Under the pieces are notes generated by a model. It was not told where the DNA came from and made no database searches. It saw only the letters and a program-made list of their open reading frames with translations. 34,229 bases of DNA, from positions 1 through 34,229 of the forward strand of contig JABFXC010000123.1 of NCBI GenBank assembly GCA_013361935.1. The letters run 5' to 3'. The position numbers and the translations under genes are program-made. The number at the start of each line of letters is the position of its first letter. Position 1 is the first letter of the stretch. The stretch is from Gemmatimonadaceae bacterium. Its GTDB lineage: Bacteria > Gemmatimonadota > Gemmatimonadetes > Gemmatimonadales > Gemmatimonadaceae. Of this stretch, positions 22,203 through 28,989 are shown piece after piece.

Positions 22203-23599
22203 CGGAACAATGTATCGAACAGCTCACGGATCCCGCGCACCCCCACCGCGCGGATGCCGCGCGTCGCCCGCGACGGGACGCTGCGCTCCGCGACGTACGC
22301 GGTGGCGAAGCCCATCTTCGCCGCTTCGGCGAGACGCCGCTCCGTCTGCGAGATCGGTCGCACCTCGCCGCCGAGTCCGACCTCGCCGAGGAAGATCGCA
22401 TCGTTAGGCAGGGGCCGGTCGTAGACGCTCGACGCGAGCGCGGCGGCGACGGCGAGGTCGCCGGTCGGCTCCTGCAGCCGCAGCCCGCCGACGACGTTGA
22501 CGAAGACGTCGAGCTGCGCGAAGGAGAGTCCGGCACGCTTGTCGAGCACCGCGAGCAGGAGCGCGAGCCGGCGGCCGTCGAGCCCCGTGGCGACGCGCTG
22601 CGGCGTCCCGAAGCCGGCCTTCGCCGCGAGCCCCTGCACCTCGACGAGCACCGGCCGCGTCCCCTCGAGCAGCGCGGTCACGGCGCTCCCCGAGACCATC
22701 GCGCCGCGCTCCCCCATGAACAGCTCCGACGGATTCTCGACGGGCACGAGTCCCTGCTGCGTCATCCGGAACACGCCGATCTCGTCGACGCTGCCGAAGC
22801 GATTCTTCGTCGCGCGCAGCACGCGGTGGTCGAGCGACGCGTCGCCCTCGAAGTAGAGCACCGTGTCGACGATGTGCTCGAGGGTCTTCGGGCCGGCGAT
22901 CCCGCCGCCCTTCGTCACGTGCCCGACGACGAAGACGGCGGTGCCGCTCTCCTTGGCGAAGCGCATGAGGCGCGCGGCCGTCTCCCGTACCTGCCCGACG
23001 TTGCCGGGCGCCCCCTCGAGGTCCTGCGTGAACACGGTCTGGATGGAGTCCACGACCATGAGCTGCGGACGCGCGGCGTCGGCAGTCGAAAGGATCGTCT
23101 CGAGGTTCGTCTCGCCGAGGAAGGAGACCTCGCCCGCGCCGCTCGAGCCGTCGAGGCGGTCGGCGCGCAGCTTCACCTGCAGCGGCGACTCCTCGCCGGA
23201 GACGTAGAGCGCGCTGTGCCCCGCCTCCTGGAGCTTCGCCGCCGTCTGCAGGAGCAGCGTCGACTTGCCGATTCCCGGCTCGCCGCCGACGAGCACCATC
23301 GACCCAGGGACGAGACCGCCGCCGAGGACGAAGTCGAGCTCCTCGATCCCCGTCTTCCAGCGTCGCGCCTCGGAGCCCTGGACCTCGCGCAACTTCGGCG
23401 TCGACGCGACGCTGCCCCCCTCGCCTAACGTTCTGGTACCGCCGGCGCGGCGCGAGGAGGCGCTCGTCGCCGTCTTCGCCGGCGCGACCTCCTCGACGAG
23501 GGTGTTCCATTCGCCGCACACCTCGCAGCGGCCGACCCATTTCGGATACGTCGCGCCGCATTCGGTGCAGCGATAGACGGTCTTCGCCTTCGGGCTCAA
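22199..23599 (-). CDS. radA: DNA repair protein RadA (Sms)
   Basis: A branch-migration ATPase of recombinational repair that also aids transformation in some bacteria; 466 residues. It has a C4 zinc finger (C11, C14, C25, C28), the P-loop GEPGIGKST near residue 106, Walker B region LMVVDSIQT, the RadA-specific KNRFG motif near residue 267, and a C-terminal Lon-protease-like domain. The start is TTG at 23599, overlapping the dnaB stop as TTGA; the zinc finger would be cut by any later start, which supports this rare initiation codon. Confidence 0.96.
   Translation of the reverse strand: MSPKAKTVYRCTECGATYPKWVGRCEVCGEWNTLVEEVAPAKTATSASSRRAGGTRTLGEGGSVASTPKLREVQGSEARRWKTGIEELDFVLGGGLVPGSMVLVGGEPGIGKSTLLLQTAAKLQEAGHSALYVSGEESPLQVKLRADRLDGSSGAGEVSFLGETNLETILSTADAARPQLMVVDSIQTVFTQDLEGAPGNVGQVRETAARLMRFAKESGTAVFVVGHVTKGGGIAGPKTLEHIVDTVLYFEGDASLDHRVLRATKNRFGSVDEIGVFRMTQQGLVPVENPSELFMGERGAMVSGSAVTALLEGTRPVLVEVQGLAAKAGFGTPQRVATGLDGRRLALLLAVLDKRAGLSFAQLDVFVNVVGGLRLQEPTGDLAVAAALASSVYDRPLPNDAIFLGEVGLGGEVRPISQTERRLAEAAKMGFATAYVAERSVPSRATRGIRAVGVRGIRELFDTLFR
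22402..22410 (+). repeat. CGTTAGGCA word, copy 7
   Basis: Lies in radA in the opposite orientation to the gene and is read CTG-CCT-AAC-GAT (Leu-Pro-Asn-Asp). Confidence 0.7.
23423..23430 (-). repeat. CGTTAGGC word, copy 8 (octamer only)
   Basis: A second copy in radA, read ACG-TTA-GGC-GAG (Thr-Leu-Gly-Glu); the ninth base is G instead of A. Confidence 0.65.
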
Positions 23600-24999
23600 G
23601 TCTGCTCGCGCTGCGTGTAGTTCTCGAAGCGCGTGTACGCCTTGTGGAAGAAGACGTTCACGATCCCGATGGGCCCGTTGCGCTGCTTCCCGACGATGAT
23701 CTCCGCGCGCCCCTCGAGCGAGTTGCCGTCCTTGTCCGTCGGACCATCGTACACTTCCTGGCGGAAGATGAACATGATGAGGTCCGCGTCCTGCTCGATC
23801 GCGCCCGACTCGCGGAGATCGGAGAGCTGCGGGCGGTGGTCGCCGGCGCGCTGGTCAGGGGCGCGGGAGAGCTGCGAGAGCGCGACGACCGGGACGCTGA
23901 GCTCCTTGGCGAGCGCCTTCAGTCCGCGTGAGATCTGCGACACTTCCTGCTGCCGACTCTCGATGTTCGGCGGCCCCTGCATCAGCTGCAGGTAGTCGAC
24001 GATGACCATCCCGATCCCGCTGTCCGCCTTGAGGCGGCGCGCCTTGGAGCGCATCTCGAGCAGGGTGATCCCCGGCGTGTCGTCGATGTAGACCGGCGCC
24101 GACGACAGGATGCCGGCCGCCCGCGCGAGGCGCGGGAAGTCGTCGTCGCGGAGCATTCCCTTCCGCAGGCGCTGCGCGTCGATGCGCGCTTCACTCGTCA
24201 GCATGCGTTGCACGAGTGATTCCTTACTCATCTCCAGCGAGAAGAACGCAACCGGAACGTTGTGCTCGATGGCCGCGTGTTGCGCGATGTTCAACGTCAG
24301 CGCCGTCTTCCCCATCGAGGGGCGCGCGGCGACGATCACGAGATCGGCGGCCTGGAACCCGGAGGTCATCTCGTCGAGATCCTTGAAGCCGCTCGGCACC
24401 CCGGTGACCGTCTTGCCGCCGCGCTGCAGCGCCTCGATGCGCTCCATCGTCGGCCAGAGCAGCTCCTTGATGCGCGTGAATCCCTGGGACCCGCGCTGCT
24501 GGCTGACCTGGAAGATCTTGTGCTCGGCGTCGTCGAGGAGCTCCGCCGCGGGGAGCCGCCCCTCGAACGCCTCGCTGACGATGGAGGTCGATACCTCGAT
24601 GAGGCGCCGGTAGAGCGCCTTCTCGCGGACGATGCGCGCGTGATACTCGACGTTCGCGGAGGTGGGGACCGCGTCGACGAGGAAGCCGATGTAGTCCTTC
24701 CCGCCCGACGCCTCGAGCTCGCCGCGCCGCTCCAGCTCGTTCGCGAGGGTGAGCGGATCGACGATCTCGCCGCGCTCGCTCAGCGCGGTCATCGCGCGGA
24801 AGATCCGGCGGTGCCCCTCCCGGTAGAACATGTCGTCGGTGACCGTCTCGACGACGCGCGCGACCGCGTCCGCGTCCATGAGCATGGCCGCGAGCACCGC
24901 CTGCTCGGCGTCCTCCGAGTACGGAGGCCGCCGGTCACGGTACGGATCACGCCCCAGCGGCGGGGCTGCTATCGAGTATTCGACGGGCGAGCTGGACAT
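23596..24999 (-). CDS. dnaB: Replicative DNA helicase DnaB
   Basis: Hexameric helicase that unwinds DNA ahead of the replication fork; 467 residues. The N-terminal domain begins at PPYSEDAEQAVLAAML near residue 25. The RecA-like domain has Walker A ARPSMGKTA (K231), SLEMSKE, Walker B IVDYLQLM (D335) and the arginine-finger region LSQLSR with RSDLRESG-like sequence QLSDLRESG. The C-terminal KQRNGPIG is diagnostic. The start at ATG 24999 best fits the family and overlaps the udg gene by 53 bases; no intein is present in the P-loop. Confidence 0.96.
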   Translation of the reverse strand: MSSSPVEYSIAAPPLGRDPYRDRRPPYSEDAEQAVLAAMLMDADAVARVVETVTDDMFYREGHRRIFRAMTALSERGEIVDPLTLANELERRGELEASGGKDYIGFLVDAVPTSANVEYHARIVREKALYRRLIEVSTSIVSEAFEGRLPAAELLDDAEHKIFQVSQQRGSQGFTRIKELLWPTMERIEALQRGGKTVTGVPSGFKDLDEMTSGFQAADLVIVAARPSMGKTALTLNIAQHAAIEHNVPVAFFSLEMSKESLVQRMLTSEARIDAQRLRKGMLRDDDFPRLARAAGILSSAPVYIDDTPGITLLEMRSKARRLKADSGIGMVIVDYLQLMQGPPNIESRQQEVSQISRGLKALAKELSVPVVALSQLSRAPDQRAGDHRPQLSDLRESGAIEQDADLIMFIFRQEVYDGPTDKDGNSLEGRAEIIVGKQRNGPIGIVNVFFHKAYTRFENYTQREQT

Positions 25000-25936
25000 C
25001 GTCCCAGGTTGGGCGCTTCCACGATGGATTGCGGAGGAGCGCCGCGGGGTGATACGTGACGACGAGCGGGATGCCGTGGTAGCGATGGACGCGACCACGG
25101 AGCTTGCCGATGGATTCCTTCGTTTCGAGGAGCGTCTGCGCCGCGAAGGTGCCGAGCGCGAGGATGACCGAGGGGCGAATGAGCTCGAGCTGGCGGACCA
25201 GGTACGGGCTGCACGCGGCGATCTCGTTCGGCAGCGGATTCCGGTTTCCCGGAGGCCGATGCTTGATCACGTTGCAGATGAAGACATCTTCGCGACGCAG
25301 GTTGATCGCCGCAAGGATTTTCGTCAACAGCTGCCCCGCCGCGCCCACGAAGGGACGCCCGGTCTCGTCCTCGGTCGCGCCCGGCGCCTCGCCGACGCAG
25401 ACGAAGCGCGCGTTCGGGTTTCCCTCGCCGGGCACGCCCTGGATGGCGGTCTGGTGCAGCGGGCAGCGCGTGCACTTCTTCACCATCTCGGCGATCGCGT
25501 CCAGCGACGGAAGGCTCTCGATCTCGCTCAGCCCGAGCGCAGCCGGCTTGGGCACCACGATGCCGGGGGGGAGCTCGGACGGGGCGCCAGCCGACGGCGT
25601 AGCCGCGCGGGGGTCCTCGACGGGAGTCGGCTGCGCGGCCACGACGGGTTCCGCAGGCGTCGGCGCCTCGGCGCGACGTGGCGGCTCCGGTGCGCTTCCC
25701 GCCGCCCGCAGTGCCTCCCGCCAGTCCGCGCTCGCCGGCGCCTCCTCCACCGCCCGCGGCTTCTCGCGCGGGCCCTGCGTGGGCGTGACAGTTGCCGACC
25801 CCCGACCCCCGGCCCCGGGCCCCTGGCCGATCACGCGGAGCGCCTCCTCCACCGACATCGAGTCGAGCGCGAACTCGGACTCCCCCATCTCGCGCCGCTG
25901 CTCGAGGTAGCGGCGCAGCCTGTCCCTAGCGTCCAT
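24947..25936 (-). CDS. Uracil-DNA glycosylase, family 4 (iron-sulfur), with N-terminal extension
   Basis: Removes uracil from DNA at the start of base excision repair. The catalytic domain occupies about residues 140-322: 4Fe-4S ligands C155 and C158 (KKCTRCPLHQT), C221 and C242; motif GEAPGATEDE near residue 182; and the C-terminal motif YHPAALLRNP near residue 295. Before it is an unusual extension: a charged helical stretch (1-38) and a Pro/Ala-rich linker to about residue 137. The length of 329 residues is well above the roughly 200 of minimal family-4 enzymes. It overlaps coaBC by 11 bases and dnaB by 53. Confidence 0.93.
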   Translation of the reverse strand: MDARDRLRRYLEQRREMGESEFALDSMSVEEALRVIGQGPGAGGRGSATVTPTQGPREKPRAVEEAPASADWREALRAAGSAPEPPRRAEAPTPAEPVVAAQPTPVEDPRAATPSAGAPSELPPGIVVPKPAALGLSEIESLPSLDAIAEMVKKCTRCPLHQTAIQGVPGEGNPNARFVCVGEAPGATEDETGRPFVGAAGQLLTKILAAINLRREDVFICNVIKHRPPGNRNPLPNEIAACSPYLVRQLELIRPSVILALGTFAAQTLLETKESIGKLRGRVHRYHGIPLVVTYHPAALLRNPSWKRPTWDDVQLARRILDSSPAAGA

Positions 25937-27155
25937 CGAGCAGCCTCACCACGCGGTCGAGGATGACGTCGGCGACCTCGCGCTTGTCCATGAGCGGAAG
26001 ACGCTCCTCGGCGCCCTCGCGTCCGACGAGCGTGACGCGGTTCGTGTCGACGCCGAAGCCCGCGCCCTCCTCGGTGGCGTCGTTGGCGACGACGAGGTCG
26101 AGCTCCTTCCGGCCGAGCTTCGCGCGCGCGTTGGCGAGCAGGTCGGTCGTCTCAAGCGCGAAGCCGACGACCACGGCGCCCGGGCGACGCGCCGCGATGG
26201 TCGACACGAGGATGTCGGGCGTGGGCGCGAGCTCCAGGGGCGCGGGCGCCCCGTCTCCCTTCTTGATCTTCTGCGACGCCGGTGTCGCGGGGCGGAAGTC
26301 CGCGGGCGCGGCCGCCATGATCAGCGCATCGGCGTCGTCGATGGCACGGGCGACGGCGTCGCGCATCTGTTCGGTGGTCTCGACGCGGACGACGCAGGCG
26401 CCGGGCGGGGCCACGATGTTTCCGGGACCGGCGATGAGCACGACCTCCGCGCCACGGCGCCACGCCGCCGCGGCGATGGCCGCGCCCATCTTGCCGCTGC
26501 TGTGGTTGGAGAGGAAGCGCACCGGGTCGACGGGCTCCCGCGTCGGCCCCGCGGTGACGACGATGCGCTTCCCGCCTAACGCGTGATGGTCCTCGAGCAG
26601 CCAGCCGGCATACGCGAAGATCGTCTCCGGCTCGGGCATCCGTCCGGGGCCGCTCCCCTCGCCGGCCGCGAGCATCCCTTCGTCGGGCGGGAGGACGCGG
26701 TAGCCGAGCTTGTGGAGGTGCGCGACGTTCTCCTTCGTCTGCGCGTGCGCCCACATCCGGTCGTTCATCGCCGGAACGAGGAGCACCGGGCAGTCGGCGG
26801 CGAGGAGGATGGCGCTGAGCAGATCGTTCGCCTGTCCCGTCGCGGCGCGCGCGCAGAAGTCGGCGGTCGCCGGCGCGACCACGATCGCGCGCGCCGCCTT
26901 CGCGAGCTTCACGTGGTCGAGCGCGTTCCCCGCGCCGAAGATCTGCGAGTGCACCGGCCGTCCGGTGAGCGCTTCGAAGGTGATCGCGCCGACGAACTCC
27001 AGCGCCGCGGGCGTCATCACGACGTCGACCTCGGCGCCGGCGAGCGTGAGGAGGCGCGCCAGCCAGGCCGACTTGTAGCTGGCGATCCCGCCGCTCACGC
27101 CGAGCAGGACGCGCTGGCCGGCGTACGGCCGCAGGGGGGCGGGAGCGCCGCTCAC
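25926..27155 (-). CDS. coaBC: Bifunctional phosphopantothenoylcysteine decarboxylase / phosphopantothenate-cysteine ligase
   Basis: Carries out two steps of coenzyme A synthesis. The N-terminal CoaC flavoprotein domain has GVSGGIASYKSAWLAR at residue 18, the active-site His in LDHVKLAKAA near residue 79, and PAMNDRMW near residue 127. The CoaB ligase domain begins about residue 195 with VTAGPTREPVDPVRFLSN split over the usual loop, then NHSSGKMG, AAPADF and KIKK. The start is GTG at 27155. A hairpin lies between this gene and rpoZ. Confidence 0.95.
   Translation of the reverse strand: MSGAPAPLRPYAGQRVLLGVSGGIASYKSAWLARLLTLAGAEVDVVMTPAALEFVGAITFEALTGRPVHSQIFGAGNALDHVKLAKAARAIVVAPATADFCARAATGQANDLLSAILLAADCPVLLVPAMNDRMWAHAQTKENVAHLHKLGYRVLPPDEGMLAAGEGSGPGRMPEPETIFAYAGWLLEDHHALGGKRIVVTAGPTREPVDPVRFLSNHSSGKMGAAIAAAAWRRGAEVVLIAGPGNIVAPPGACVVRVETTEQMRDAVARAIDDADALIMAAAPADFRPATPASQKIKKGDGAPAPLELAPTPDILVSTIAARRPGAVVVGFALETTDLLANARAKLGRKELDLVVANDATEEGAGFGVDTNRVTLVGREGAEERLPLMDKREVADVILDRVVRLLDGR
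26574..26581 (-). repeat. CGTTAGGC word, copy 9 (octamer only)
   Basis: Lies in coaBC and is read GCG-TTA-GGC-GGG (Ala-Leu-Gly-Gly); the ninth base is G. Confidence 0.65.
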
Positions 27156-27165
27156 CGTTGGGCGC

Positions 27166-27192
27166 GAGGCGGACGGCCGGGCCGTCCGCCTC
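27166..27192 (-). terminator. Perfect 12-bp hairpin between rpoZ and coaBC
   Basis: GAGGCGGACGGC (27166-27177) and GCCGTCCGCCTC (27181-27192) form a perfect stem with a 3-base loop, 12 bases after the rpoZ stop and 10 bases before the coaBC start. No T-run follows. It could be a partial terminator or an mRNA processing or stability element inside the operon. Confidence 0.6.
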
Positions 27193-27204
27193 TCCGACCG
27201 CTGG

Positions 27205-27420
27205 TTACTCGGCCGCGCCGCGCCGCTTCGGCAGGACGCGGTACTCGACGTTCCCGCCCGAGAGCTCCTCGAGCGCGCGCGTGGTGAGCTTCTTCTCCCG
27301 CGACGACGCGCGGTCGCGCGGGAACTCGTTGACGACCCGCGCGAACTTCGCGGCGACGACCACCGCGAGATACTTGTTGGTCGCGTGCTTCGCGACTTCG
27401 ACCGGCGTGAACACCTGCAT
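27205..27420 (-). CDS. rpoZ: DNA-directed RNA polymerase omega subunit
   Basis: A 71-residue small subunit that helps assemble RNA polymerase. The core is MQVFTPVEVAKHATNKYLAVVVAAKFARVVNE split across two helices, followed by KLTTRALEELSGGNVEYRV, which matches omega's second conserved stretch. The position after gmk is a common arrangement in bacteria. The ATG at 27420 is two bases after the gmk stop; the longer open frame upstream is a shadow of gmk. Confidence 0.88.
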   Translation of the reverse strand: MQVFTPVEVAKHATNKYLAVVVAAKFARVVNEFPRDRASSREKKLTTRALEELSGGNVEYRVLPKRRGAAE

Positions 27421-27422
27421 GT

Positions 27423-28067
27423 CTATCCCTCCGAACGTTTCTGGATCTCTCGCGTCAGCTCGTCCACCAGTTCCTGCACCAATCCGTCCAGCTCGGGCAC
27501 GCGCTCGCGGCGCGCCGTCTCGGCGTCGATGATTCCCGACACCACCGACACCGCCCGGTCCAGGTCGTCGTTGACGACGACGTACTGGTAGGACGATACC
27601 GCCTGCAGCTCCTTCAACGCCGAGGCGAGGCGAACCCGCACCGTCTCGTCGTTCTCCGTCTTCCGCGCCATGAGGCGCGTCATCAGCACCTCGACCGACG
27701 GCGGCAGCACGAAGATCAGCACCGAATCGGGAAAGGCGCGGGCGAACTGCTCCGCGCCCTGCACGTCGATGTCCATCAGCACGTGCCGCCCCGCTCCCAG
27801 CACACGCCGCACCTCGCGGCGCAGCGTGCCGTACATCCTGCCGTGCACCTCGGCCGACTCGGCGAACTCGCCGCGCTCCCGCGCCGCGACGAACTCTCCC
27901 GTCGAGAGGAAGTAGTAATCCTTGCCGTCCGTCTCTCCCGCTCGCGGCAGCCGGGTCGTGCACGACACCGAGTATCCGACGTCGCCCCGCTGCTCGAGCA
28001 ACCGCTTCGCGATCGTCGTCTTCCCTCCTCCCGAGGGTGCCGAGAGGATGACCGGGAACGGCCTCAC
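27423..28067 (-). CDS. gmk: Guanylate kinase
   Basis: Phosphorylates GMP to GDP; 214 residues. The P-loop SAPSGGGKTTIAK is at residue 9, with GGG in place of the common GAG. GMP-site sequences are SVSCTTRLPRAGETDGKDYYF near residue 33 in family order (interrupted here for length) and the lid region LMARKTENDETVRVRL. The start GTG at 28067 overlaps the yicC stop as GTGA. The last 25 residues extend beyond the family core. Confidence 0.95.
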   Translation of the reverse strand: MRPFPVILSAPSGGGKTTIAKRLLEQRGDVGYSVSCTTRLPRAGETDGKDYYFLSTGEFVAARERGEFAESAEVHGRMYGTLRREVRRVLGAGRHVLMDIDVQGAEQFARAFPDSVLIFVLPPSVEVLMTRLMARKTENDETVRVRLASALKELQAVSSYQYVVVNDDLDRAVSVVSGIIDAETARRERVPELDGLVQELVDELTREIQKRSEG

Positions 28068-28939
28068 TCGATGTTCTCCACCTGCTCGCGGATCCGCTCC
28101 AGCTCTTCCTTGATCGCCACGACGTCCTGCAGCATCGCCGCGTCGGCGGCCTTGCTGCCCGTCGTGTTCGCCTCGCGCAGCATCTCCTGCAGCAGGAAGC
28201 CGAGCCGCTTGCCCACCCCGTCCGGCGCGCCCGTGTCGAGCGCGGCACGGAAGGCGACGATGTGCGACTCGAACCGGTCCAGCTCCTCGCTCACGTCCAG
28301 CCGGTCGGCGAGGATCGCGATCTCCTGCGCGATGCGATTCTCGTCGAGCGCCACCCCAGCCGCCAGCTCCTGCACCGCCGCGCGCAGCCGGTCGCGCTGC
28401 TCCTGCAATCGTGCCGGCGCGCGGGCCGCGAGCCGCTCCAGCGCCGCCTCGATGACGCCGATGCGGTCGCGGAGGAAACTCGCCAGCCGCGCGCCCTCCT
28501 GCTCGCGCATCGCCGCCAGCGCGCGTGCCGCCTCGTCGACGATGGCAACGAGCTCCGGCGCCGACCCATCCTCCTCCTCGCGCTCGGCCGCGGCGAACAC
28601 CTCGGGCATCCGCAGGACCGTCGCGATGTCCAGCGCGCCGCCCAGCGCGAAACGCTCCTGCAGCGTCCGCAGCTGGGCGACGTATCCGGCGAAGCGGGCC
28701 TCGTCGATCGCCGCGCCCTTCGTCTGGTCGCGCTCCGCGCGAGCGTAGAGCGTCACGTGCCCACGAGCGATTCGCTGGCGCAGCGCTTCCCGCACTTCGG
28801 CCTCCCAGCGCGAGAACGCACCGGGAAGCTTGACCGTCGGATTGAAGAACCGATGGTTGACGGAGCGAAGCTCCACGGTCACCCGCGAGCTCCCGACGCG
28901 CCCTTCCGCCGCCCCGAACCCCGTCATGCTCCGTATCAT
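28064..28939 (-). CDS. yicC: YicC family endoribonuclease
   Basis: A 291-residue member of the YicC/YloC family, shown in other bacteria to be an endoribonuclease. It has the diagnostic N-terminus MIRSMTGFG, the middle ELRSVNHRFFN and the C-terminal block GKRLGFLLQEMLREANTTGSK (here with one Leu variant), ending in a coiled-coil-rich region. The pairing yicC-gmk-rpoZ is common. It is the first gene of the long operon, with a predicted transcription start only about six bases before the ATG. Confidence 0.95.
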   Translation of the reverse strand: MIRSMTGFGAAEGRVGSSRVTVELRSVNHRFFNPTVKLPGAFSRWEAEVREALRQRIARGHVTLYARAERDQTKGAAIDEARFAGYVAQLRTLQERFALGGALDIATVLRMPEVFAAAEREEEDGSAPELVAIVDEAARALAAMREQEGARLASFLRDRIGVIEAALERLAARAPARLQEQRDRLRAAVQELAAGVALDENRIAQEIAILADRLDVSEELDRFESHIVAFRAALDTGAPDGVGKRLGFLLQEMLREANTTGSKAADAAMLQDVVAIKEELERIREQVENIE

Positions 28940-28951
28940 TTGCAGTCTCTC

Positions 28952-28980
28952 AAGTTACGGAGTGACAACGACCTTGTCAA
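28952..28980 (-). promoter_or_regulatory. Sigma-70-type promoter of the yicC operon
   Basis: -35 TTGACA at 28975-28980, a 17-base spacer, -10 TAACTT at 28952-28957. The -10 ends 12 bases before the yicC ATG, so the mRNA should be almost leaderless. Confidence 0.75.
28963..28979. promoter_or_regulatory. Dyad TGACAA-N5-TTGTCA over the yicC -35
   Basis: Perfect 6-bp arms with a 5-base centre, covering the -35 and half the spacer. The geometry fits a dimeric repressor site. The stem would be weak as an RNA hairpin, so a terminator for the upstream receptor gene (stop at 28990) is less likely. Confidence 0.45.
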
Positions 28981-28989
28981 TTTGGCGCC

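Noticed and set aside
20839..22536. A 565-codon open frame that would give Sua5 a large N-terminal extension.
   Set aside because: The upstream part is an out-of-frame reading of ispD and radA; the ATGA start at 21507 fits the YrdC family length.
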